DNA from: Candidatus Methylomirabilota bacterium
Lineage (GTDB): Bacteria; Methylomirabilota; Methylomirabilia; Rokubacteriales; CSP1-6
Assembly (NCBI GenBank): GCA_035315345.1
Contig: DATFYA010000189.1
Location: 1-64,000, forward strand
Reading direction: 5' to 3'
Length of the DNA stretch: 64,000 bases
This document shows positions 35,501 to 44,193 of this stretch, one piece after another. Numbering within the stretch: position 1 is the stretch's first letter; each line of letters starts with the position of its first letter. A program made the translations under genes and the position numbers. Under the pieces are notes generated by a model. That model was not told where the DNA came from and did not search any database. It saw nothing but the letters and a program-made list of their open reading frames with translations.

Positions 35501-36572
35501 GCGCACCCCGCTGGCGTCCATCAAGGGCTCGCTGCACCTGCTCCTCTCCGACGAGGGGCTCGTGCTCGACGAGACCCAGCGCCACCTGGTGGACATCTCG
35601 CTGAAGAACACCGACCGCCTCATCCGGCTCATCAACAACATCCTCGACATCTCCAAGATGGAAGCCGGCCACATCCATCTGGACCTGGCCCTGCATCGCC
35701 CGGTCGACTTCGTCGAGATGGCGGTGGAGGGCATCAAGGGCTTCGCGGAGTCGCGGACCATCGCGATCGAGTCGGAGGTCGCCCCGGACACCCCCGAGGT
35801 GCGGGTGGATTTCGACCGCATGGTCCAGGTGGTGACGAACCTGCTCTCCAACGCCATCAAGTTCTCCCCCGAGCGCGGCCGGGTGGAGGTCGGGGCGCGC
35901 GGCGCCGGCGGCCAGGTCGAGATCTGGGTGACCGATCACGGGCAGGGCATCGCCCCCGAGGACGTCGGCCGCCTGTTCAAGAAGTTCCAGCAGCTCGACG
36001 GCCGCACCGTGCGCGCGGTGAGCGGCACCGGGCTCGGGCTCGCCATCTGCCGCGGCATCGTCGAGGAGCACGGCGGTCGGATCGGGGTCGAGAGCCAACC
36101 CGGGCAGGGCGCGACCTTCACGGTGCGGCTGCCGGTACCCGGCGTCGTGGGCGCCACGCCCCGCGTCGAGCTGCCCGCGCCGGGGGCCGAGCAGGCGCCG
36201 CTGGTGCTGGTGGTCGACGACGAGCCCGACGTGCGCGCGCTGCTGCGCGACATGCTCAACACCGCCGGCATACGGGTGATCGAGGCGGGCCGCGTGCTCG
36301 AGGGCGTCGAGATGGCCCGCCAGCGCCAGCCCGACGTCATCACGATGGACCTCATGCTGCCGGATCTGGACGGCTTCGAGGCGATCCGGCTGCTGCGCGA
36401 GCAGCCGGAGACGCGCGACACCCCGGTGGTGGTGCTGAGCGCGATCGAAATCGAGGCGGGCGACCCGCGCGCCCTCGGCGCCACCGTCGGCCTGGTCAAG
36501 CCGTTCACGTCCGCCGACCTGCTCAAGGCGATCCACGCGCAGATCCGGCCGCGCGACGAGGCCCGGCCGTGA
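32532..36572 (+). CDS. Large hybrid sensor histidine kinase with five GAF domains, PAS and receiver
   Basis: The 1346-residue cytoplasmic protein has five successive GAF-like domains (about 25-175, 180-348, 350-518, 520-690, 692-845). A PAS domain (~850-970; SEGFLVLDLERRVVALNRQG) comes next. HisKA has FVSTVSHELRTPL with phospho-acceptor His988. HATPase_c (~1085-1200) has NLLSNAIKFS, DHGQGI and GTGLGLAI. A C-terminal receiver (~1220-1340) has VVDDEPD, MDLMLPDLDGF and the KPF lysine. There is no membrane segment. Inter-GAF linkers repeat the pattern 'L-N-x-L-V/T-x-x-L-S-S-x-L-x-x-D-E-V', a sign of tandem duplication. The response regulator/phosphatase gene overlaps its stop, so the two form one signalling unit. 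Confidence 0.93.
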   Translation: MSADGVRGLESRLHETAALLAVARVASTTTDFGEALRLICRELARLTSAETVAAYVRQSEDAELTPVAAYHVPKAALEGLASSRLTAADQRGFDAVFRSGQVIWSDDLPTDARFAIDLFRRFPHQSGLIIPLFIDGQVAGAFYLVWWTARRRFEDAELAPLQAIGEQAGVLLRNARLHEALNTRATRLHTLARLNQLVSSSLEPDEVLSGIAASAVELMRVPAVSVWVFDGLAKRLEARAAAGGMTGLLRRTLEVGEGEVGRVAAERTQLEIADVFGDPRIADPDWWRQSGLKSFLGIPIVFQDLLLGVLVFGGWNAFRFAADDRELLEIFVSQSAAAIAKARLFQDIQDRRRLTEDLYALTQAMDRTMDLQERADIFTAGASRALNFDRLNVWLAESDGATLCLVSGSDVRPDVPRHIPLQGSGGFEVVWRSGITLMVSSDEQLAQMPPLPESLHGHPVLRTRRFALVPLLFQGRPIGVVSADNKPSRRPLTRRGVAHLELFCQQLATSVNNARLYGETRQRERDATILLDVTRKLSSTLELDEVIDLISDGTIQALGCAAAGFYRWDPARGGLVFVRGRNHPMDFARPLLLRPGEGVTGRAYSERRPAWCNDRLTDSSMVYSEGNAAAMARSDAPRAYLAVPILIRDEVFGVLGGSYFVPHVFTEREVNLLANLAAQGAVAIENARLYSATRQNLAGAALLNAAARTLHRTLDVRRLLPDAAGTLAQTFGARRSGLVLFEERGGDVISSGDWSHEAVRALAEPLRRREAPLLVPDASARPDLVASGALDSAEGLAAFPVRGRSRVLGGLLLVFTAPRELTEAETRLVAAYADQLAMALDNASLFEEAENRKTRLEQVFASTSEGFLVLDLERRVVALNRQGGDLLGVNPLEVIGRGLSSLMETIEGSVEWTAAAGQAFVAAIGRPEQTADGDLEVRRPERRTLRWLAMPTRDLLGAVVGATVTIRDVTREREIDRMKTEFVSTVSHELRTPLASIKGSLHLLLSDEGLVLDETQRHLVDISLKNTDRLIRLINNILDISKMEAGHIHLDLALHRPVDFVEMAVEGIKGFAESRTIAIESEVAPDTPEVRVDFDRMVQVVTNLLSNAIKFSPERGRVEVGARGAGGQVEIWVTDHGQGIAPEDVGRLFKKFQQLDGRTVRAVSGTGLGLAICRGIVEEHGGRIGVESQPGQGATFTVRLPVPGVVGATPRVELPAPGAEQAPLVLVVDDEPDVRALLRDMLNTAGIRVIEAGRVLEGVEMARQRQPDVITMDLMLPDLDGFEAIRLLREQPETRDTPVVVLSAIEIEAGDPRALGATVGLVKPFTSADLLKAIHAQIRPRDEARP

Positions 36573-37741
36573 CCGCCGCGCGCATCCTGGTCGTCGACGA
36601 CGAGGTGGACATCAACACGGTGCTGAGCGTCACCCTGCGGCGGGCCGGCTACGACGTGGTGAGCGCCGCCGACGGAGTCGAGGCCGTGGAAGCGGTGGAG
36701 CGCCAGGCGCCCGACCTGATCCTGCTCGACATCATGATGCCGCGGGCCGACGGCCTCGAGACGCTGCGCCGCATCCGTGCGCACGCGCCCGCCGCGCACG
36801 TGCCGGTGATCATGCTCACCGCCCGCTCCACCCTGACCGACAAGATGGACGCCTTCGAGCGCGGCGCCGACGACTACGTGGCCAAGCCGTTCGAGCCCGC
36901 CGAGATCCTGGCCCGGGTGCAGGCCCTCCTCAAGCGCACCGCACAGTCGCGGGTGGCCAGCCCGCTCATGAGCGTGCTGGGCGACTGGTTCACCGCCGAG
37001 CGCATGGCCCAGTTCGGCCGCGATCTCGAGGCGGCGCGCGACATCCAGGAGCGGTTGATGCCCCCGGTGCCGCCGGCCATCGCCGGCCTCGAAGCGGGCG
37101 CGGTGCTGCGCTCGTCCACCGTGGTGGGCGGCGACTTCTTCGAGATCGTTCCCATGGGCGAGCGGACCGGTGTGGCGGTCGGCGACGTCTCCGGCAAGGG
37201 CATCCCGGCCGCGCTGCTGATGGTCATGGTGCGGACGCTGCTGCGCGAGATCGCCCGCGGCCTGACCGAGCCCGCCGACGTGCTCACCCGGCTGAACGTC
37301 TCGCTGTGCCTGGACATGCCCCCGACCATGTTCGCCACGCTGGTGCTCGCGGTGCTCGATCCGGCCCAGCCCGGCCGGGTCACGATCTCGAGCGGGGGGC
37401 ATCCGGATCCGGTGCTCTTCCGCGCCGGCGGCGAGCCGACCGCGGTGGACATGGGCGCCGCGGGCGGCCCGGTGCTCGGCGTCTTCGACGATTCCGTCTA
37501 CGAGCAGACCACGCTCGGCCTCGACACGCCCGGCGACGCTCTCATCCTGGTCACCGACGGGATCCTGGAGGCCCAGGACCAGGACGGCCACCGGCCCGGG
37601 CGCGCCGCGCTCCGTCCGGTGCTGGTGCGCGAGCGCGCGCGCAATCCGCCGGCGCTGGCCCGGCTCCTGGCCGAGGACGTGCTCCGGCGCGGCGGCTCGC
37701 GCATCCAGGACGACATGACCGTCTTCGTGCTCAGGCGCTAG
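36569..37741 (+). CDS. Response regulator with PP2C/SpoIIE phosphatase output (RsbU-like)
   Basis: The 390-residue protein has a receiver (~5-120; VVDDEVD, LLDIMMPRADG with the phospho-acceptor Asp, and AKPF) joined through a helical linker (ARDIQERLMP) to a PP2C-type SpoIIE phosphatase domain (~180-388). The domain has GGDFFEIV, VAVGDVSGKGIPAAL and a C-terminal DDMTVFVLR, which supply the metal aspartates. Such proteins dephosphorylate RsbV-type anti-anti-sigma factors when the receiver is phosphorylated. GTG 36569 overlaps the kinase stop. The only RsbV/RsbW-like gene in the window is the fusion at 47916. Confidence 0.93.
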   Translation: MTAARILVVDDEVDINTVLSVTLRRAGYDVVSAADGVEAVEAVERQAPDLILLDIMMPRADGLETLRRIRAHAPAAHVPVIMLTARSTLTDKMDAFERGADDYVAKPFEPAEILARVQALLKRTAQSRVASPLMSVLGDWFTAERMAQFGRDLEAARDIQERLMPPVPPAIAGLEAGAVLRSSTVVGGDFFEIVPMGERTGVAVGDVSGKGIPAALLMVMVRTLLREIARGLTEPADVLTRLNVSLCLDMPPTMFATLVLAVLDPAQPGRVTISSGGHPDPVLFRAGGEPTAVDMGAAGGPVLGVFDDSVYEQTTLGLDTPGDALILVTDGILEAQDQDGHRPGRAALRPVLVRERARNPPALARLLAEDVLRRGGSRIQDDMTVFVLRR

Positions 37742-37767
37742 GCTCCCGCGCCAGGAGGTCGATCCGC

Positions 37768-38521
37768 ATGCCTCGCCCCTCGTTGCCCTGCTCGCGCTCC
37801 TCGCCGCCGTCGGGGTCGCCTCGGCCCAGCCCGCCCGGCAGGAGGTGGTGATCCTCACCTCGTCGTGATCTCCGCGCCCTCGCGCAGCGGCAGCACGCAT
37901 CTCACCATCGAGGTGATCCTGCAGGCGTACGGCTGGGAGAGGGGCTGGACGCTGCTCCGGCAGACCGGCGGCAACATGGGCTCGATCACCGAGCGCCGCT
38001 TCGGGGTGCCGGAGGCGGTGGTCTCGGGGCAATACGGGATCGGCGTGGTGATCGACTTCTTCGGCCTCTCCGCGATCGCCTCCGGCCGGCCCATCGACTT
38101 CGCGTACCCCTCGCTCATGTCGGTGGTGCCGGCCTCGGTGGCGGTGGTGAGGAACGGCCCCAATCCGGCGAACGCGCGGGCCTTCGTCGAGTACCTGCTG
38201 GGCGAGGAGGGCCAGCTGCGGCTCTTCGGGCCGGGGATCGGCCGCCTGTCCGTGGTTCCCGCGCTCTGCGCGAAGGCCCCGAAGGGCTATCCCAATCCGT
38301 TCGCGACGAAGCTGGGCGGGGTGGACTTCGTCCACAAGCTCTCCTCCGGCCGCCGCAACATCGTCAACTCGCTGTTCGATCACGTGATCACGTTCCGTCA
38401 CGCGGAGCTGAAGGCGGCCTGGGGCGCGATCCACGCCGCGGACGCCCAGGAGGCGAAGGCCAAGGCGGCCTACGCGCGGGCGCGCGAGCTGGCCGAGGGG
38501 GCGTCCTCGCGGATCCGCTGA
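37768..38521 (+). pseudogene. Decayed periplasmic iron-type binding protein gene
   Basis: A ribosome site (CCAGGAGG) and ATG at 37768 begin a signal peptide, but the hydrophobic part (LVALLALLAAVGVASAQPA) is in another frame from ~37779, and that frame stops at 37866. From ~37859 a third reading carries the C-terminal two thirds of a cluster-D binding protein: VVISAPSRSGSTHL, GQYGIGVVIDFFGL and a YLLGEEGQLRLFGPGIGRL ending, to 38521. The sections for residues ~35-160 of such proteins are missing. The deletion may have run between the similar VVI codons on each side. A GTG at 37865 could still express 218 residues without export. Confidence 0.75.
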
Positions 38522-38546
38522 GGCCGGGCCGCGCCCGCGCGCCGCC

Positions 38547-40181
38547 CTAGTTCGCGGCGGGGAGCTTCGCGCGGATGGCGCGGGCCTGGGCCTGCATCTC
38601 GGCGGCTTCGGCGTCGCGATTCGTCTGCTTGAGCAGGGCGCCGTACTCGTCGAGGGTCTCGGCGACCTCCGGATGCTCCGGGCCGAGCGACTTGCGCTGG
38701 AGCGTCAGCGCCCACTGGTACAGCGGCTCGGCCTGCGCGAAGCGGCTCTGGGCGCGATAGAGCGACGCCAGTTCCACGATGCCGGCCGCGACCTGGGGAT
38801 GCTCGGGCCCCAGCACCTTCTCGCCGATCGCCTGGGCCCGCCGATAGAGCGGCTCCGCCTGGGGGAACCGGCCCTGGATCCGGTAGAGGTTGGCCAGGCT
38901 GACCAGATCGAGCGCGACGCGCGGCGAGTCCGGGCCCAGCCGCTTCTCGTCGATGGCGAGCGCCCGCTGGTACGACGTCTCCGCGTCGGCATATCGATTC
39001 TGCAGCCGCTGCGACTCGCCGAGCGCGCGCAGGCTTCGCGCGAGATCCGGATGCTCGGGTCCGAGCGTTTTCTCCTGGATGGCGATCGCGCGGGTGGCCA
39101 GCGGCTCGGCCGGCGCGCCGTTCTGCCTGAGCACCGCGACCTCGGCCAGATCGCTGAGGGACGCGGCCACCGCGGGGTGTTCCGGCCCGAGCGCCTTCTC
39201 GCGGATGCCGAGCGCGCGCCGGCCGAGCGCCTCGGCCTCGGCGTAGCGGCCGCGAACCCGGGCGAGCGCGGCGAGCGGGTCGAGGGCCGTCGCGACGTCG
39301 GGGTGTTCCGGCCCGAGCGCCTTCTCGGCCACCGCGAGGGCGCGGCGGGCCAGCGGCTCGGCCTGAGCGAAGCGGCCCTGCTCGACGTACACCGCGCTCA
39401 ACGTCACCAGCGGCGCGATCACCGCCGGGTGCTCGGGCCCGAGGGCTTTTTCGCGGATGGCCAGCGCGCGCTGGGTCAGCTGCTCGGTCTCCACGTAGCG
39501 GCTCTGGGTCCGGTAGAGCGCGGCGAGGGTCGACAGGCTCGCGGCCACCTCGACCTGCTCGGGCCCCAGGGCTTTTTCGCGGATGGCCAGCGCGCGGCGG
39601 CTGCGGGTCTCGGCGTCCGTGTAGCGGCCCTGCTGGCGCTCGAGCGAGGCCAGCGCGTCGAGCGTGCCGGCGACCTCGACGTGCTCGGGTCCCAGCACGC
39701 GCTCGTCGATGGACAGGGCGCGGCGCAGGAGCGGGTCGGCCTGGCCGAAGCGGCCCCGCGCGGCGTCCAGGCCGCCCAGCGCGGTCAAGGTCGCGGCGAC
39801 CTCGGGATGATTGGGTCCGAGCAGCGTCTCGCCGATGACGAGCGCGCGCTGGAGGAGGGGCTCGGCGGGCGGATACTTGCCGCCGGCCTGATAGGCGGCA
39901 GCGAGCTGGCCCAGGCTCAGGGCCACCCGCGGATCCTGAGGTCCCACGCGCTCCGCTCGCTCCAGCGCGGAGGCGAAGAAGCGCTCGGCTTCCGCGTAGC
40001 GCCCCTGCTGGTAGGCGCGATCGCCTGCCGCCATCGGCGACTCCCAGCTCTGCGGATCGGCCGCGGGCTGGGCGGTGACGCCGGCCGGCGCGGCCAGGAT
40101 CGCGAGCGCGGCCAGGGTCCGGGCGAGGCGGCTAATTGCGCTTCCCGGTCTTCGTGAGCGGGAGGATGCCCTCCAGCTCAC
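38547..40181 (-). CDS. Exported kinesin-light-chain-like TPR protein
   Basis: The 544-residue protein has a long N-region, a signal-like hydrophobic stretch (~19-37, ending GVTAQ), then about eleven 42-residue TPR units each ending with a close match to E-K-x-L-G-P-E-H-P-x-V-A. This is the TPR_12 kinesin-light-chain type found in bacterial scaffold proteins. The GTG at 40181 overlaps the caspase-like gene by 50 bp; no better in-frame start codon lies nearer the signal. The overlap with the caspase-like gene suggests the two products act together. Confidence 0.85.
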   Translation of the reverse strand: MSWRASSRSRRPGSAISRLARTLAALAILAAPAGVTAQPAADPQSWESPMAAGDRAYQQGRYAEAERFFASALERAERVGPQDPRVALSLGQLAAAYQAGGKYPPAEPLLQRALVIGETLLGPNHPEVAATLTALGGLDAARGRFGQADPLLRRALSIDERVLGPEHVEVAGTLDALASLERQQGRYTDAETRSRRALAIREKALGPEQVEVAASLSTLAALYRTQSRYVETEQLTQRALAIREKALGPEHPAVIAPLVTLSAVYVEQGRFAQAEPLARRALAVAEKALGPEHPDVATALDPLAALARVRGRYAEAEALGRRALGIREKALGPEHPAVAASLSDLAEVAVLRQNGAPAEPLATRAIAIQEKTLGPEHPDLARSLRALGESQRLQNRYADAETSYQRALAIDEKRLGPDSPRVALDLVSLANLYRIQGRFPQAEPLYRRAQAIGEKVLGPEHPQVAAGIVELASLYRAQSRFAQAEPLYQWALTLQRKSLGPEHPEVAETLDEYGALLKQTNRDAEAAEMQAQARAIRAKLPAAN

Positions 40182-43017
40182 CCTTGAGCATCGGATGCTG
40201 GTTGCCGCCCACCGCGCGCGACTTCTTGCTGACCTCCTGGGCGAGGTACTCGTAGATCTCTTGCAGCGACACGATGCCGTCGCGGTTGAGATCAGCGTAG
40301 CCCTGCAGCCCGCGCACCAGGTAGTAGGTGAAGACGCCGTGGCCCAGGTCGGCCAGCTCGATGGAGACCTCGGACGGACGCGACGCGGTCACGATGGCGC
40401 GGCCCTTCGAGCGGGTGAGGCGGTCGAGGAAGATGTCGTCCACATTGACCCCGCGCGTCTTGGTCGAGGCGAAGGTGCGTCCGCCCGCGGCCCCGCTGTA
40501 GCAGGCGTCGAGGAAGACGGTGACCCGCTCGGCCTCGATCCGCTGGAGCACGTTCTGCATCTCGTCCATGGGCAGGGCGCTCGAGTAGAGATCGTCGGGG
40601 TCGGCGTCGATCGGCACCAGGTACTTCGAGAGGCCGTCGCGCTCCATGCCGCGCTGGTCCACCTCGGACGCCCCGTGGCCCGCGAAGTAGATCACGACCA
40701 GGTCGTCCTTGTGAGCCGAGCGGGCCAGGAACGTCCCGAGCGCCCACTTGATGTTGCGCAGGGTGGGCTTGCGCTCGGTCCTGTCGGTGAGCAGCAGGAT
40801 GTTCTCCTTCTTGAAGCCGCCGGAAGCCAGCAGCGTCTGGTAGACCGCGTCGGCGTCCGCCACCGGGTAGCGCAGCTTCGGCACCGCCGGGCTCTCGTAG
40901 CCGCCCACCCCGATGACGACCGCCCACTGCGTGGAGGGCGGCGGGGCCGGTGGCGCGGGCGGAGCGGGCGCCGCGAGCGGAGCCACCGGCTTGGGGCGAT
41001 CCAGGATCACGGTGCGGACTTCCTGCCGCGCGGTGCCGTCCGGCTCCAGCGCGGTGATCACGATGGCGTTCGGGCCGTCGCGCAGCGTGAGCGGCGCGCT
41101 CACCGCCACCGACTTCTGCGGGCTGCGCTCCTCCTGCTGGTGGACCTCGGTGCCGTTGAGGGAGACGGTGATGCGGCTGACCCCCTTGCTCGACCGCGCG
41201 ACCGCCGCGACCACGCTGGCCTCGTCGGCGACCCGCGAGCGGTCCTCCGGGTAGCGCACGTCCACCGCGAGCGGCACCAGCTTCTCGAGGTGAATCGTCC
41301 GCATCTCCTGGTGCATCGTCCCGTCGGTCTCCGACGCGGTGACCACGAGCGTGTTCTGCCCCTCGACCAGCTTCACGGGCAGGTTCACCGCCATCGAGGA
41401 CTGCTGGGTCCGGTTCTCCTGCTTCCACAGCTCGACGCCGTTGGCGGTGACCAGCACCTGCCGCACGCCGGTGCCGCCGTTCACCACCGCCGCGAACGTC
41501 AGGCTGTCCTGGTTCACGCGCGCCTGGTTCGCCGGCGTCGAGATCGCGATGCGGAACGCCGGCACGCTCCTGGATGTGTCGGGAGGCCGCGCGGCCACCG
41601 CGGGCGGGGGAGGCGCCGACGGCAGCGTCGGCGTCACCGCGGCGGGGGCGGCGGCGGGAGCCGCGGGTGCGCGCGGGGGCGCAGTCCCGCCCGACGGTGG
41701 CGTCGGCATAGCCGGTGGCGACGGGCTGGCCGGCGCAGCGGCCGCTGACGGAGGAGTCGGCGGAGCGGGCGTGGCCGGGGCGGGCGCGCGCGAAGGCTCC
41801 GGCTGGGGCTTCGGCTCCGCGCCGGTCTCGGCAGGCGCCGCGGAGACCGGCGGCGCGGGTACCGGCGCGGCCACGGCCGGTGGTCTGGCGGCGGGCGGCG
41901 CGGCGGCGGGCGGTGTTGGCGCAGGCGCCACCGGAGCGGGCGCAGGCGCCGGGGATGTTGCCGAGGCCGGCGGCGGGCCCGGCACGCCTGGCGGCGCCGG
42001 TCGAGCGGGCGCCGGCGCTGGCGCAGCCGACGGCGCGGCGGCGATGGCCGGAGCGGGCTTGTCATAGAACAGCACGCGGCCTTCCTGCCGCGAGGCACCG
42101 GAGCCGTCCGTCACGGTGACGATCAGCGTGTTCTTGCCGGGCGCGAGCTTGACCGGCACGCTCAACGGCACGTCCTTGCCGGGCACGCTCGATTCCTGCT
42201 TCTGCGCGATCTCGGCGCCGTTGAGCGTGACCGCGATCCGCAGCGTGCCCGCGCCTCCCGTGATCTTGCCGGTCAGCGTCGCGCGCTCCCCGGTCACGCG
42301 GCTCTCGTCCTTCGGGTCCATGACGGCCACCACCAACGGGGTGGCGGTCGGCTTGTCGAGCGCCACCGCCTGGAAGGCGAAGCCGCTCAGGTCGTTGCCG
42401 TCGGCGCGGACGAGCTGCTGGATGGCCGGCGCGTACCAGAACGCCAGCTCCACCCGGCGGGCCTGAGGTGACGCGGCGAGAAAGCGCGGCTCCAGCACCT
42501 GCACGATGCGGTAGGCCTTGAACGTGCCCGCGGGCACGCGCACGTCCTCGTAGGCGTCGACCTTCCAGGAGAGGCGCGCGAGGCTCTGCCCGTACTGCGG
42601 GTCCAGACTCTTGAGGGTGAGCCAGCTCACGCCCCACTGGCCGACCTCGAGCGGCCACGTGGGCGACGCCGGCGGCTCCAGCTCCAGCACGACCTGTCCG
42701 CCCCGTACGATGCGGGCGATGCCGAGATCGCGGGTGAGATGCACCTCGCGCCCGCCGTCGGCCGCGAACACGTAGCGGCCGTTCTCGATCCGGATGAGGT
42801 CGTAGGCGCCGTCGCTGCGGATCCACTTGTCGCCGACCGAGTAGGTGGGACGCTCCGCCCTGGGTGCCTGGGCCGACGCGGGGCTCCCCAGCAACGTCAG
42901 GGGAAGGATCGTCAGGAGGGCGAGGAGCGCGCCCGGCATGCTGCCCTTACTGCATCGCATCCACTTCGCGGGAATCGCGTTGCTCAGGCTCTCCCCAAGG
43001 CTCGTCCGGGCGGACAT
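40132..43017 (-). CDS. Secreted caspase-fold (C14) peptidase-like protein with Ig-like repeats and Pro/Ala linker
   Basis: The 961-residue protein has an N-terminal Sec-type signal ending near SPASA (~48), a beta domain (~55-225), and a first Ig-like domain (~235-318). A Pro/Ala-rich linker of about 160 residues (~320-480) is followed by two more Ig-like domains (~485-580, 582-672) that repeat 'tvxLNGxEv' and 'lxxGxNtlvvTA'. The caspase p20-like domain (~696-930) has His781 (YFAGHG) and Cys839 (FLDACYSG), both catalytic residues. An EF-hand-like DLNRDGIVSLQE (~905-916) may bind calcium. In-frame Met20 or Met27 are alternative starts. A good promoter lies upstream, and the TPR gene follows with overlap. 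Confidence 0.9.
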   Translation of the reverse strand: MSARTSLGESLSNAIPAKWMRCSKGSMPGALLALLTILPLTLLGSPASAQAPRAERPTYSVGDKWIRSDGAYDLIRIENGRYVFAADGGREVHLTRDLGIARIVRGGQVVLELEPPASPTWPLEVGQWGVSWLTLKSLDPQYGQSLARLSWKVDAYEDVRVPAGTFKAYRIVQVLEPRFLAASPQARRVELAFWYAPAIQQLVRADGNDLSGFAFQAVALDKPTATPLVVAVMDPKDESRVTGERATLTGKITGGAGTLRIAVTLNGAEIAQKQESSVPGKDVPLSVPVKLAPGKNTLIVTVTDGSGASRQEGRVLFYDKPAPAIAAAPSAAPAPAPARPAPPGVPGPPPASATSPAPAPAPVAPAPTPPAAAPPAARPPAVAAPVPAPPVSAAPAETGAEPKPQPEPSRAPAPATPAPPTPPSAAAAPASPSPPAMPTPPSGGTAPPRAPAAPAAAPAAVTPTLPSAPPPPAVAARPPDTSRSVPAFRIAISTPANQARVNQDSLTFAAVVNGGTGVRQVLVTANGVELWKQENRTQQSSMAVNLPVKLVEGQNTLVVTASETDGTMHQEMRTIHLEKLVPLAVDVRYPEDRSRVADEASVVAAVARSSKGVSRITVSLNGTEVHQQEERSPQKSVAVSAPLTLRDGPNAIVITALEPDGTARQEVRTVILDRPKPVAPLAAPAPPAPPAPPPSTQWAVVIGVGGYESPAVPKLRYPVADADAVYQTLLASGGFKKENILLLTDRTERKPTLRNIKWALGTFLARSAHKDDLVVIYFAGHGASEVDQRGMERDGLSKYLVPIDADPDDLYSSALPMDEMQNVLQRIEAERVTVFLDACYSGAAGGRTFASTKTRGVNVDDIFLDRLTRSKGRAIVTASRPSEVSIELADLGHGVFTYYLVRGLQGYADLNRDGIVSLQEIYEYLAQEVSKKSRAVGGNQHPMLKGELEGILPLTKTGKRN

Positions 43018-43036
43018 GGCGCTCAGTGTGAAGTAG

Positions 43037-43065
43037 AGACTAAGCCCTCACCTCCGCCCTGTCAA
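43037..43065 (-). promoter_or_regulatory. Promoter of the caspase-TPR operon
   Basis: On the minus strand TTGACA (43060-43065) and TAGTCT (43037-43042) are separated by 17 nt. The first box is perfect and the second matches four of six. Transcription would start near 43030, 13 nt before the first ATG. The divergent lipoprotein gene starts at 43166. Confidence 0.55.
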
Positions 43066-43165
43066 CGAACCGAAACCCGGGAATGTCCTTGACTCGCAAG
43101 GCGTCCTGGACCAAGGTAGGGGGCGCTTTCCGAGCCGTTCCGCTGTGGTTGCCAGGGAGGAGTCC

Positions 43166-44185
43166 ATGCCGTCGATCCATTCAGCCATCCGGAGACGCTC
43201 CGCCATCGTCACCGCCTGCGTTCTCGCCCTCTCCGGCTGCGCGACGGAGACGCAGACCGCGAAGGAGGCCGCCGACGAGTCGCCCCGCGCGCGCGTCTTC
43301 GTGGCCAACGAGAGCTCGAACTCGGTGACGGTCATCGACGGCGACAGCTACCAGGTCGTCGGCACGGTGGACGCGCGCAACCACGCCACCCACGACCTGG
43401 CCGTCTCCCGCGACGGACGCTGGCTCTTCGCCACCAACCTGGCCTCCGGCCGGTTGTCGGCCATCAACACGCGCGCGCTCGAGACGGTGGCGTCGATCGC
43501 CACCGGCGATCGGGCGCACGTGGTGACGCTCACCAACGACAACCGCCAGGCCTGGGTCGCCAACATCGGCGACAACACGATCTCGATCGTGGACACCACG
43601 AGCTTCCGCATCCTCGGCACCATCGGGGTGGGGAAGGGGCCGACCGGGCTGACGTTCTCGCGCGACGGACGCTTCGCGTACGTGAGCAATCAGGGCGACA
43701 AGACGGTGGAGATCATCGACACCGCCTCGCTGAAGGTGATCAAGGCGATCCCGGTGGGCACGAATCCGCATTTCCTGGTCCTCGGCCCCGACGGGCGCAT
43801 CTGGGGCACCAACACCGGGGGCACCGACATCTACGTCATCGATCCCGCCACCCAGGACAAGATCGCGTCGCTCAACGTCGGTCCCGCGCCGCAGCAGATC
43901 GCGTTCGGCTTCAAGGGCCTCCAGGGCCCGAACGCCTACGTCACCGTCGCCGGACTGAACCGGGTGGTGGTGGTGAGTGCCGACCCGAAGAATCTGAGAA
44001 TCCTCGAGCAGATCGACGTCGGTCAGCGCCCGAACGGGATCTCGGGCAACCGGGAAGGCACGCGCCTCTTCGTGGTCCACGAGGTCTCGAACGACCTGAA
44101 GGTGATCGACACCGGCAGCAGCTCGGTGCTGGCCACCGTGCCGGTCGGCCGCAAGCCCATCCGCGTCGTCTTTCACGGGAACTGA
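43166..44185 (+). CDS. Beta-propeller (YVTN repeat) lipoprotein
   Basis: The 339-residue lipoprotein has the lipobox LSGC and then about seven YVTN-type beta-propeller blades with repeats of the pattern 'vfVaNxxsnsVtVID...vvgTI.vG..P..lafSpDGr'. Such proteins act as periplasmic or surface-bound binding platforms, sometimes as part of nitrous oxide or heme systems, but no catalytic site is visible. I chose ATG 43166 because GGGAGG lies 9 nt upstream; an in-frame GTG 21 nt earlier lacks one. A secreted FecR protein follows by 8 bp. Confidence 0.88.
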   Translation: MPSIHSAIRRRSAIVTACVLALSGCATETQTAKEAADESPRARVFVANESSNSVTVIDGDSYQVVGTVDARNHATHDLAVSRDGRWLFATNLASGRLSAINTRALETVASIATGDRAHVVTLTNDNRQAWVANIGDNTISIVDTTSFRILGTIGVGKGPTGLTFSRDGRFAYVSNQGDKTVEIIDTASLKVIKAIPVGTNPHFLVLGPDGRIWGTNTGGTDIYVIDPATQDKIASLNVGPAPQQIAFGFKGLQGPNAYVTVAGLNRVVVVSADPKNLRILEQIDVGQRPNGISGNREGTRLFVVHEVSNDLKVIDTGSSSVLATVPVGRKPIRVVFHGN

Positions 44186-44193
44186 GGGGCGCC

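Noticed and set aside
32673-36536. A minus-strand open frame of 1287 codons opposite the hybrid kinase
   Set aside because: It is rich in Asp, Arg, His and Gly as expected of a shadow frame. The plus strand encodes recognised GAF, PAS, HisKA and receiver domains throughout.
41600-42060. The Pro/Ala-rich segment read as a tandem DNA repeat or CRISPR-like array
   Set aside because: It codes in frame for a low-complexity linker of the caspase-fold protein. The units are irregular and have no spacer structure.
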